DNA from: an uncultured Vampirovibrio sp.
GTDB lineage: Bacteria; Cyanobacteriota; Vampirovibrionia; Gastranaerophilales; Gastranaerophilaceae
NCBI GenBank assembly: GCA_910579975.1
Contig: CAJTWU010000004.1
Location: forward strand, 1-64,000
Direction: 5' to 3'
DNA length: 64,000 bases
Shown here: piece after piece, positions 57,691 through 64,000 of the stretch
Layout: each line of letters begins with the position of its first letter
How positions within the stretch are numbered: position 1 is the stretch's first letter
Notes under the pieces: generated by a model
Told to the model about the DNA's origin: nothing
Databases searched by the model: none
Seen by the model: the letters and a program-made list of their open reading frames with translations, nothing else
Program-made: the position numbers and the translations under genes

Positions 57691-58341
57691 ATGAGAATTA
57701 GACCAAAAAGTGAAGAAACAAATGATGGAAATATTTTCTGGATTACAATGACTGATTTGATGACGGGTCTTGTTCTTGTATTTATTGTGTTGTTTTTCTA
57801 TACGTATTTAACAGGACATGTTGAAAAAATACAATCAGACCTCGCTCAAGAAAATGCTTCAAAGTCTTTGCAAGAAACATTAAAAAAACAAGATATAAAT
57901 GCTTTAATTGACCCGATTTCCGGAGTGGTTAAGATTTCCGATTTGGAGCTTTTTGATGTAAATAGTTATAAGCTGTCATCAAAAGGAAAAGCTTATTTGG
58001 ATAAATTTGCGCCTGCATATTTGGATTCATTATTTTCTAATGAGTATTTAGATAAAAATATTGATAAAATCATTATTCAGGGACATACAGATTCCCAAAC
58101 CTTTGCGGGTAAGTTTTCTGATGATGAGCAGTATATGAAGAATATGGAACTGTCGCTTAATCGTGCTTATGAGGTTGCAAATTACATAACAAATACTCCA
58201 TATAATAAAACAAACGGTAACCGTTTAAGAAAAATGATTATTGTCGAGGGTGCTAGTTTTTCTAATCCTGTAATGGTTGATGGCAAAGAAGATTTTGCAA
58301 AGAGCCGAAGGGTTGAATTAAAACTTGTAATGAAAAAATAA
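57691..58341 (+). CDS. OmpA/MotB-type stator subunit (ZorB-like)
   Basis: 216 residues. One membrane helix (IFWITMTDLMTGLVLVFIVLFFYTY, about 15-40) with the ion-carrying Asp at residue 22, then a peptidoglycan-binding OmpA domain: FDVNSYKLSSKGKAYLDKFAPAYL, IIIQGHTDSQ and KSRRVELKLVMKK. TDLMTGLVLVF is the pattern of ZorB and MotB plugs. With the upstream gene it would make an ion-driven stator. AGAGGG lies before the ATG. No ZorC, ZorD or ZorE follows: the next feature is a convergent tRNA. Confidence 0.85.
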   Translation: MRIRPKSEETNDGNIFWITMTDLMTGLVLVFIVLFFYTYLTGHVEKIQSDLAQENASKSLQETLKKQDINALIDPISGVVKISDLELFDVNSYKLSSKGKAYLDKFAPAYLDSLFSNEYLDKNIDKIIIQGHTDSQTFAGKFSDDEQYMKNMELSLNRAYEVANYITNTPYNKTNGNRLRKMIIVEGASFSNPVMVDGKEDFAKSRRVELKLVMKK

Positions 58342-58344
58342 AAT

Positions 58345-58415
58345 TTCCCGGAGATGGATTCGAACCACCGTTAAATGAGTCAGAGTCATCCGTCCTGCCG
58401 CTAGACGATCCGGGA
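58345..58415 (-). tRNA. tRNA-Gln (anticodon CUG)
   Basis: Cloverleaf on the minus strand: acceptor TCCCGGA with TCCGGGA, D arm GTCT...GGAC, anticodon arm GATGA-CTCTGAC-TCATT, T arm GGTGG-TTCGAAT-CCATC, discriminator A, no encoded CCA. Anticodon CTG reads CAG. Its D arm looks like that of tRNA-Glu (TCGTCTAG), a known feature of some Gln tRNAs charged through Glu. Confidence 0.92.
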
Positions 58416-58443
58416 GCACATAAAAATTTTAGCATGTAATTTT

Positions 58444-59004
58444 TTAGTGTAAAGTTGTTGGGCTACTTTCCCATAACATACGTCTTTCATCATCGCTGCT
58501 GGAGCCGATATCTTTAAATCCGTTTTTTAAATAAAATAAAATTGCGCTTTTGACCGAGTCTAGTCCAATTTTTTTACCGTTAAATAATGTTTTTAAACAA
58601 TGCAGCATTGTAGAGCCTATATGGGAGAATTGCGGTTCTGCTGCTAGATTTGTATTATCAGGGTCAACTTGAAGGTATTCAATAAACTCCTCACCTTCAT
58701 TTTCAGTTTTTACTTGTGCTAAAGATAAAATTTGGTTTGAGTTAAGTCTGTCAAAATTATCTTGTTGCGTAGTTAAGGCAAAAAATCGGTCTTTTATTCC
58801 TTTGTTTATTGCTCTGCAAATATCATAAGCAAAACCTTCTCCGCCATTTTTATCCCATTTAATGGCTGTTTTATGCAAAGCTAAGACATCCGAAACACTA
58901 TTTGGATTTAATTCTATAAACGCAATCTTTTTTGAACAAGGTTTATAATTATTTATGCGTTGGATGGTTGCAGAATTTAAATAATTAGCTTGAAAAGTTA
59001 TCAC
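58444..59004 (-). CDS. GNAT-like protein of unknown substrate
   Basis: 186 residues from a GTG at 59004, which has AGGTG six bases upstream (an earlier GTG at 59013 is inside that site). A GNAT pattern is visible in the second half: YLQVDPDNTN (strand 4), FSHIGSTMLHCLK (helix 3) and IGLDSVKSAILFYLKNGFKDIG, which has the usual A-x-x-FY-x-K-x-GF end. The first half is diverged. The gene starts directly after the SRP RNA terminator and would depend on read-through or a hidden promoter. Many copies of similar proteins may exist in such genomes. Confidence 0.65.
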   Translation of the reverse strand: MITFQANYLNSATIQRINNYKPCSKKIAFIELNPNSVSDVLALHKTAIKWDKNGGEGFAYDICRAINKGIKDRFFALTTQQDNFDRLNSNQILSLAQVKTENEGEEFIEYLQVDPDNTNLAAEPQFSHIGSTMLHCLKTLFNGKKIGLDSVKSAILFYLKNGFKDIGSSSDDERRMLWESSPTTLH

Positions 59005-59020
59005 GATACACACCTATAAA

Positions 59021-59281
59021 AAACCGTACCACTACCTATCGAAATATATAAGAACTGATTTTGATTTTAATACCTCCTTTTTAGAAATACAATACCCGCA
59101 AGGATTATTTTAGTGCTGCTATGTTTCCATCCTGACACGGTTCAATAGCTTACGCCATCATATTCTAAAATATCAACGGTATTAACCTCATAGGCAATCC
59201 CCACATACCCCTCACAGTAGGCTCTGCCCCTCGCTAAAGCGCTCGAGTCGAGAGATTCGCTACGTCCCCGGGGAGTACGGC
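59021..59281 (-). ncRNA. ffs: Signal recognition particle RNA, large type with Alu domain
   Basis: About 261 nt. The S-domain apical stem reads TGAACCGTGTCAGG-ATGGAAACAT-AGCAGCA, the universal SRP motif (GUCAGG, GGAA loop, AGCAGC). The 5' part (GCCGTACTCCCCGGGGACG, TAGCG, CGCTTTAGCGAGGGGCAGAGCC) follows the Alu-domain pattern of Bacillus-type large SRP RNA. The ends pair (CCGTAC with GTACGG) and are followed by six U. A stem ATGGC-GTAA-GCTAT, with a GNRA-type loop, lies where helix 6 occurs in archaeal SRP RNA. A strong promoter lies immediately upstream. Confidence 0.9.
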
Positions 59282-59287
59282 ATAATA

Positions 59288-59338
59288 ATTGTAACACAAA
59301 ATAAATATCTTTTCAAATTGTACTTAAAGTGATATTAT
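59288..59338. promoter_or_regulatory. Overlapping divergent promoters for SRP RNA and the glutamate synthase operon
   Basis: Minus: TTGAAA (59316-59311), exactly 17 nt, TACAAT (59293-59288), 7 nt before the RNA. Plus: extended -10 TGATATTAT (59330-59338) ending 7 nt before the ATG at 59346, with a weak -35 TTTTCA at 59310-59315 that overlaps the SRP -35. The plus gene has no Shine-Dalgarno. Confidence 0.65.
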
Positions 59339-59345
59339 ATTATTT

Positions 59346-60452
59346 ATGTGCAGAATTGGGGCTATAAAATCTAAAAACAAACTTCATCCGTCAATTGCGC
59401 TTAAACTTATGCGCAGCCAACAAAAAGGTCATGACGATTCAGGGTTTGCTTTTATAATGCAGGATATGGGTGGTCTGTTTGAAAACTATAAGGACTTACC
59501 GCTTTTGTCTATGGCTGCAACTGTTGAAGGTACACGTCTTGCAGAAGATATTCTTAGAGAAATAGGCTTTTCCCGAGTTATGCAATGGTCGCCTGATATA
59601 AATAATAAAAAAGGTTTGAAGATTGAAGCAATGCCTAATTATATTTTTGAGGTTTTGCAATATCCGAAAAGTTTTAAACACGCTACTAAAGAAGAAAAAG
59701 AAGAGTTGTTGATTGATACCGCAATACGACTTAGAAAAGTTCTTGATGAAACTAAATCAGGGTTTATATATTCTTTTTGGCATGATACTTTAACTCTGAA
59801 AGAAATTGGAAGTCCTAAAGATATTGGAACATATTTTAACTTGTGGCAAGAAAATTCTGATTTAACAGCGCATATAATTACGGCTCAATGCAGACAAAAT
59901 ACTAATTACGATATAGTAAGATATGCAGCTCATCCATTCTTTTTGGAAGGTTATACAGCTCTGGTTAATGGTGAGAACACATTTTATGAGAAAAACAAAT
60001 ATTATCAAATGAGTCTTTACAAAGGATATATGGGTTTTGAGTCTGATTCTCAATGCTTGCTGTATACTTTGCATTATATACATAAGATTTTGAAATGGCC
60101 TGTTCAATATTTTAAACATACAGTAACTCCATTATCTTATGATGAAATAATAAGACGTCAGGATAGCGAAATTCTATTAAGAATTAAAGCTTCTCTTGCT
60201 AATTTGGAAATTAATGGGCCTAATACTATGCTTGCAGTTACTCCGGACAAAGAACTTATGTGTATATGCGATTCCAAAAAACTTAGACCGATAGTTATAG
60301 GAAGAGATGAAAATACAGTTATTATGACATCAGAAGTTTGCGGGATAAATGACTTGTTACCAGATAGAGATATTTCACAGGATATTTACCCTAATGAACA
60401 TGAAACAATATTAGTTAAGAAAGATTTGACGATAGAAAGATGGCAGCAGTAA
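59346..60452 (+). CDS. Glutamate synthase, glutamine amidotransferase (class II) subunit
   Basis: 368 residues. The N-terminal nucleophile is Cys2 (MCRIGAIKSK) after removal of Met. RSQQKGHDDSGFAF matches the family QxRGxDSxG loop, and AAHPFFLEGYTALVNGEN matches the AHNG-type region (here VNGEN). This is the stand-alone glutaminase domain of archaeal-type, three-gene glutamate synthase. It releases ammonia from glutamine for the next subunit, whose gene it overlaps by 13 nt. The mRNA is probably leaderless. Confidence 0.85.
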   Translation: MCRIGAIKSKNKLHPSIALKLMRSQQKGHDDSGFAFIMQDMGGLFENYKDLPLLSMAATVEGTRLAEDILREIGFSRVMQWSPDINNKKGLKIEAMPNYIFEVLQYPKSFKHATKEEKEELLIDTAIRLRKVLDETKSGFIYSFWHDTLTLKEIGSPKDIGTYFNLWQENSDLTAHIITAQCRQNTNYDIVRYAAHPFFLEGYTALVNGENTFYEKNKYYQMSLYKGYMGFESDSQCLLYTLHYIHKILKWPVQYFKHTVTPLSYDEIIRRQDSEILLRIKASLANLEINGPNTMLAVTPDKELMCICDSKKLRPIVIGRDENTVIMTSEVCGINDLLPDRDISQDIYPNEHETILVKKDLTIERWQQ

Positions 60453-62068
60453 AAATAAATGAACTTCATAAAGATGAGTTACCTTGGATAATAGAATATG
60501 ATGAGTCCAAATGTATTCAATGCGGTAAATGTACTGCAGCTTGTTCTTTTGGTGCCATTACTCCGGCGGTTGAAACCAGAAAAACTTCAAATAGTATTGC
60601 AGAACGTGGTAAATCAGAAAAAGTTCTTGTAATTAAACAAAATGTTTCTCTGGAAAATTATTGCCGTGGTTGTGGAATGTGTACAAGAGTTTGCCCAAAT
60701 GGTGCAATTAAAGCTGTAAGAAACAAAGATGATAAATATTCTGTAGCATATCGTGCGCAAAAAGCAGACTCTTTCAAAAAAGGCGGACGTTCAAACCTTA
60801 ACACAGAAGGAAGAACATTAGATAAAATTAAAATTGGTAGAATTTCTCAAATGACGGATCCGTCACTTGATGCCCAGCGTCATACTTTTGAACTTAGAAC
60901 TCCTTTCGGGCGAGTTTTATCACCTGAAAAACTTAATTTTGAGGTGAAAGACGGAGAATTAACCCAGCCAAAAGCTTTACCGCCAAATAGATGGATTTAT
61001 CCGATAATTTTTGGAGACATGTCAATAGGAGCGGTTTCTTGGAGAATGTGGGAAGCAATGGCTATTGCAACTGCTTATCTTAATGAGGTTTGCGGTATTC
61101 CTATTCGCATGTGTACAGGAGAAGGCGGTATTCCAACATCTCTGCTTAAGTCAAGATATTTAAAATATATGATTTTGCAAATTGCTTCAGGACATTTTGG
61201 CTGGAATAGAATTATTAAAACTATGCCTGAAATGACTGAGGATCCGGCCGGTATTTTGATTAAAATCGGTCAAGGTGCAAAACCCGGTGATGGCGGTTTG
61301 TTAATGGCAAGTAAAGTTGCGCGATATGTTCAGGAAATTAGAGGTGTGCCAAAAGCAGATTTGCTTTCGCCTCCGACTCATCAGGGGCTTTATTCTATTG
61401 AAGAAAGTGTACAGAAAATGTTTCTTTCAATGAATGCAGCATTTAAGTTTCAGGTTCCTGTTGCAATCAAGGTGGCTGCTTCTGTTACAAGTGTTTCTGT
61501 ATATAATAATCTTTTGAGAGACCCATATAATATTGTAGGAGGTTTCTTTATTGACGGGCTTGCTGCTGGTACAGGTGCAGCGCATGAAATTTCTCTTAAT
61601 CACACAGGTCATCCAATAACTTCGAAGCTGCGTGATTGTTATCTTGCAGCTGTTCATCAGGGAAGACAAGGTGAAATACCTTTATTTGCGGGCGGCGGAT
61701 TGGGACAAACAGGAAGCTTTGCTGCTGATGCATTTAAGTTGATTTGTCTTGGCGCAAACGGTGTATTTACCGGACGCATGCTTCTTGAAATAGCCGGCTG
61801 TGTTGGAAATGATATAGGAAAATGCAATGCATGTAATACCGGTAAATGTCCGGCAGGACTTGCAACGCAAGACCCTAATCTTGTAAAACGTCTTGATGTA
61901 GATAAGGTTGCACAAAACCTTGTGAATTATATTTTAGCTACTGATATTGAGCTTAAAAAATTAATGGCACCAATTGGTTGTTCGACACTTCCAATTGGGC
62001 GTTCAGATGCTTTAATCACTGTAGATAAACACATTTCAAATCGATTGGATATTCAATATGCATGCTAA
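60440..62068 (+). CDS. gltB: Glutamate synthase, FMN/iron-sulfur catalytic subunit with N-terminal ferredoxin domain
   Basis: 542 residues. N-terminal 2x[4Fe-4S] ferredoxin (CIQCGKCTAACS near 27; CRGCGMCTRVCP near 73), then the FMN-binding barrel: GEGGIPTSLL, FGWNRII, KIGQGAKPGDGGLL, SPPTHQGLYSIEE, GGFFIDGLAAGTGAAHEIS and GGGLGQTGSFAADAFKLICLGAN. The 3Fe-4S ligands sit in CNACNTGKCPAGLATQDP. It reduces 2-oxoglutarate with ammonia to glutamate. The built-in ferredoxin suggests ferredoxin or another low-potential donor rather than NADPH through GltD. It overlaps both neighbours. Confidence 0.92.
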   Translation: MAAVKINELHKDELPWIIEYDESKCIQCGKCTAACSFGAITPAVETRKTSNSIAERGKSEKVLVIKQNVSLENYCRGCGMCTRVCPNGAIKAVRNKDDKYSVAYRAQKADSFKKGGRSNLNTEGRTLDKIKIGRISQMTDPSLDAQRHTFELRTPFGRVLSPEKLNFEVKDGELTQPKALPPNRWIYPIIFGDMSIGAVSWRMWEAMAIATAYLNEVCGIPIRMCTGEGGIPTSLLKSRYLKYMILQIASGHFGWNRIIKTMPEMTEDPAGILIKIGQGAKPGDGGLLMASKVARYVQEIRGVPKADLLSPPTHQGLYSIEESVQKMFLSMNAAFKFQVPVAIKVAASVTSVSVYNNLLRDPYNIVGGFFIDGLAAGTGAAHEISLNHTGHPITSKLRDCYLAAVHQGRQGEIPLFAGGGLGQTGSFAADAFKLICLGANGVFTGRMLLEIAGCVGNDIGKCNACNTGKCPAGLATQDPNLVKRLDVDKVAQNLVNYILATDIELKKLMAPIGCSTLPIGRSDALITVDKHISNRLDIQYAC

Positions 62069-63098
62069 TAAATATGTAATCAAAACTTTAATAAATGATG
62101 TAAGAATGTCAACTCAAGAACTTCTTCAACTTATCAATACAAAGATTAATGAAGGGATAACAGAATTTGAAATAGAAGCTTGCGGTCAACATAATATCGG
62201 GATTGGCGGGAAATATAAAAGCAGCAATCTTACTTTTCATATAACAAACCCAGGGCAAAGAGTTGGTGCAATGGGAATGGAAGGGACAAAAATTGTAGTA
62301 GAAGGTTCAGCTGCTGCAGATATTGGCTGGTTGAATTCAGGAGCAAAAATCGTTGTTAAAGGTGACGCCGGTGATACCGCTGCTCATTGTGCAGCCGGAG
62401 GTAAAATATATGTTGGCGGTCGTGTTGGTACACGTTCGGGTGCTCTGATGAAACATGACCCTAAATTTGAACAGCCCGAGTTTTGGGTGCTTAAAAATAC
62501 AGGTTCTTTTAGTTTCGAATTTATGAGTGGTGGCAGAGCTGTAATTTGCGGTTATGAGTCTGATGAATTGCCATCAGTTTTAGGTAATCGTTCATGCGTT
62601 GGTATGGTTGGCGGTATAGTTTATGTCCGCGGGAAATTTGAAAGTATTGCAAGTTGTGTAGAAGTTAAAAAACTTGATAAATACGATAAAGATTTTCTTA
62701 TATCAGGAATGAATGATTTCTTAAAAGAAATAGGCAGAAAAGAATTACTGGAAAAACTTTTGGATTTTTCTCAATGGGTAAAGCTGGTGCCTCTTTCTCA
62801 AAAGTCAAAGATAGAAAGAATTTCTGTTCTTGATTTTAAAAACAAAGAATGGTTTGCAGAAGGGTTATTTGGAGAATTGGTTGAAGACGACGGCTCTATG
62901 TTTGCTCTTGCTCAATCGGGTAAAGCCCGATTAAGAATTCCTGAATGGAATAATGAGCTTTGTGTAAGTTGTAATCTTTGTGTGAATAATTGTCCACAAA
63001 GAGCAATAACAGAAAAATATGAAGTTCAGGAAAGTAAGTGCATAGGTTGTGGTATTTGTTCAGCAGTATGTCCTAAAAAAGCTTGGACTATGAAATAA
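62058..63098 (+). CDS. Glutamate synthase GXGXG (alpha-C) subunit with C-terminal ferredoxin domain
   Basis: 346 residues. The first 230 form the GXGXG beta-helix (IGIGGKYKSSNLTFHI, GAMGMEGTKIVVEGSAAADIGWLNSG, GDAGDTAAHCAAGGKIYVGGRVGTRSG), the structural domain of glutamate synthase that holds the other two domains together. A linker leads to a second 2x[4Fe-4S] ferredoxin (CVSCNLCVNNCP near 303; CIGCGICSAVCP near 331). The start is uncertain; an ATG at 62106 is another option. It completes the three-gene glutamate synthase. Confidence 0.88.
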   Translation: MHANKYVIKTLINDVRMSTQELLQLINTKINEGITEFEIEACGQHNIGIGGKYKSSNLTFHITNPGQRVGAMGMEGTKIVVEGSAAADIGWLNSGAKIVVKGDAGDTAAHCAAGGKIYVGGRVGTRSGALMKHDPKFEQPEFWVLKNTGSFSFEFMSGGRAVICGYESDELPSVLGNRSCVGMVGGIVYVRGKFESIASCVEVKKLDKYDKDFLISGMNDFLKEIGRKELLEKLLDFSQWVKLVPLSQKSKIERISVLDFKNKEWFAEGLFGELVEDDGSMFALAQSGKARLRIPEWNNELCVSCNLCVNNCPQRAITEKYEVQESKCIGCGICSAVCPKKAWTMK

Positions 63099-63100
63099 AA

Positions 63101-63131
63101 AAAGCGGACTTTTTAAAGTCCGCTTTTTTTT
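63101..63131 (+). terminator. Rho-independent terminator of the glutamate synthase operon
   Basis: Stem AAAGCGGACTTT (63101-63112) with AAAGTCCGCTTT (63115-63126), then a run of T to 63131. It works for the converging minus gene as well. Confidence 0.9.
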
Positions 63132-63143
63132 ATTTTTATTTTA

Positions 63144-64000
63144 TTAGTTGCTTGGAGTGAAAGCTCTTACAACTGTTACTGATCCGTCTACGTTCTTACG
63201 AACACCTGTATCAATTTCTTCATCTAAGTCTGCAGCGAATGCTACTGGAGTGTATACTTCATTTGCATCAATTGCGGAGCTGATTTGGTCTCTTTCGTAA
63301 CCCCTTAAGACTTTTACGTTATCATTATCATCCGGAGTTGGAGGTGTAACAGGTTCTTCAGGATCAACAGGAGGGATAACAGGATCTTTATCAGGACCTA
63401 CAAGGTAAGTGTTATCTGCTGTTTGTGTTCCCTGGTTGTAACCATTTTCACCGTTAGTTAATTCATAAGTGATTTCATCATTTGAATTAATTGTTTTTAC
63501 TTCATTATCTCTGATGTTTGTATATTTTAAAGTATAATCTCTGCTTGGGAATTCAACTTTTAATTTTTTAGTTTCTCCGCCAACTTTGATTACATTAGCG
63601 TGAACATCTTTGCCGATAGTAATGTCGTGTTGGTTTGAAGTAAGATTAACTTTTCCTGCATTTACACCATTTACGTTCATATTGCCTTCAGATTTGATTA
63701 ATGCGTAACCATTATCAGAAGTTTTGATTTTATTAACATCACCACCAGCGATATTTAAGTAAGTATGTCCTTTTGTTGGAAGTGGTAAGTAATTTTCCAT
63801 TACGTTAACAATTTCATCTTCTGAATTTACGCCGCCAATATAGTGGTTAGCAGTAAACTCATATGTATCTGCTGTAATTGTAGCTTTGCCATCTGAAATA
63901 ATATTCAAACCGGCATCCATTTTAACGTTTTTAGCTGTTGTATTAACAGTAACTGCAATTGTACCGGCTTTAGCATTAGCATTTAAGTCACCGCCTACTG
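63144..64000 (-). CDS. C-terminal part of a large surface/adhesin-like protein (runs off the window)
   Basis: The minus frame is open from base 64000 to the stop at 63144 (about 284 residues seen). It has repeated beta-strand motifs (GGDLNANAKAGTIAVTVN, GNMNVNGVNAGKVNLTSNQHDITIGKDVHANVIKVGG) like the beta-helix of filamentous haemagglutinin or leukotoxin-type adhesins. A Pro/Asp-rich linker follows (DKDPVIPPVDPEEPVTPP), then a C-terminal segment (VKVLRGYERDQISSAIDANEVYTPVAFAADLDEEI...VVRAFTPSN). The N-terminal part and export signal lie outside the window. It is probably a secreted or cell-surface protein. Confidence 0.7.
   Translation of the reverse strand, partial: VGGDLNANAKAGTIAVTVNTTAKNVKMDAGLNIISDGKATITADTYEFTANHYIGGVNSEDEIVNVMENYLPLPTKGHTYLNIAGGDVNKIKTSDNGYALIKSEGNMNVNGVNAGKVNLTSNQHDITIGKDVHANVIKVGGETKKLKVEFPSRDYTLKYTNIRDNEVKTINSNDEITYELTNGENGYNQGTQTADNTYLVGPDKDPVIPPVDPEEPVTPPTPDDNDNVKVLRGYERDQISSAIDANEVYTPVAFAADLDEEIDTGVRKNVDGSVTVVRAFTPSN

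Noticed and set aside
56807..58341. Complete Zorya defence system
   Set aside because: Only the two stator-like genes occur. Upstream is a ferritin-like gene with its own terminator, downstream a convergent tRNA; no ZorC, ZorD or ZorE.
1..64000. CRISPR array, insertion sequence or prophage
   Set aside because: No regularly spaced direct repeats, transposase, integrase or phage structural genes were seen; the only dispersed repeat is the short palindrome.

Overview
The window is AT-rich, densely coded DNA from a motile, Gram-negative-type bacterium. It carries flagellar basal-body and export genes, a type IV pilus core (secretin, ATPase, platform protein, prepilin-like proteins), lipopolysaccharide-type sugar metabolism (gmhA), an eleven-subunit complex I without NuoE, NuoF or NuoG, an archaeal-style split glutamate synthase, ATP-dependent PEP carboxykinase, RNase Y with YmdB, and a VKOR-DsbA fusion. 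My best guess is a non-photosynthetic cyanobacterial relative (Vampirovibrionia/Melainabacteria, for example Gastranaerophilales). This is inference from gene content and style, because no 16S gene or universal marker lies here.

Layout. 1-4.9 kb: signalling genes (NarL-type regulator, hybrid kinase, sensorless kinase, REC-GGDEF-REC protein), a prepilin-like protein and a PC4-like protein. 5.0-8.7 kb: tRNA-Arg, a GNAT gene, rod genes flgF/G, flgB, flgC, and a sigma-28-type promoter driving two small unknown genes. 8.7-16 kb: gmhA and the type IV pilus operon. 16-20 kb: small unknowns, an SDR, and a probable cobalamin riboswitch leading into two unknown envelope-type genes. 20-27 kb: a UPF1-like helicase-nuclease, a small RHH regulator, an HD hydrolase, a PIF1-like helicase, rhodanese and HdeD-like proteins. 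27.7-35.5 kb: tpiA, rny-ymdB-PHP, a prepilin-like protein, a LOG protein, XRE with a divergent small ORF, VKOR-DsbA and queH. 35.5-44.9 kb: nuoA-N on the minus strand. 45-50 kb: TPR protein, EF-hand protein, pckA. 50-53.9 kb: fliR, an inserted secreted protein, fliQ, fliP, fliO and fliM/N on the minus strand. 54.6-55.4 kb: decayed genes. 55.4-58.4 kb: ferritin-like protein and an orphan MotA/ZorA-like plus OmpA/ZorB-like stator pair. 58.3-63.1 kb: tRNA-Gln, GNAT, a large SRP RNA and split glutamate synthase. 63.1 kb to the end: the C-terminus of a large surface protein.

Several layers are not visible in a plain gene list. (1) At least nine genes have no Shine-Dalgarno sequence but a -10 box ending 6-7 nt before the ATG, which predicts leaderless mRNAs. 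(2) A dispersed GC-rich palindromic repeat occurs four times, and two copies appear to supply the ribosome binding site of the next gene. (3) A probable cobalamin riboswitch controls two genes of unknown function. (4) A large SRP RNA with an Alu domain and an apparent helix-6-like hairpin shares overlapping divergent promoters with the glutamate synthase operon. (5) The two stator-like genes have no flagellar or Zorya effector partner nearby. All assignments were made by reading the sequence; no database search was run.
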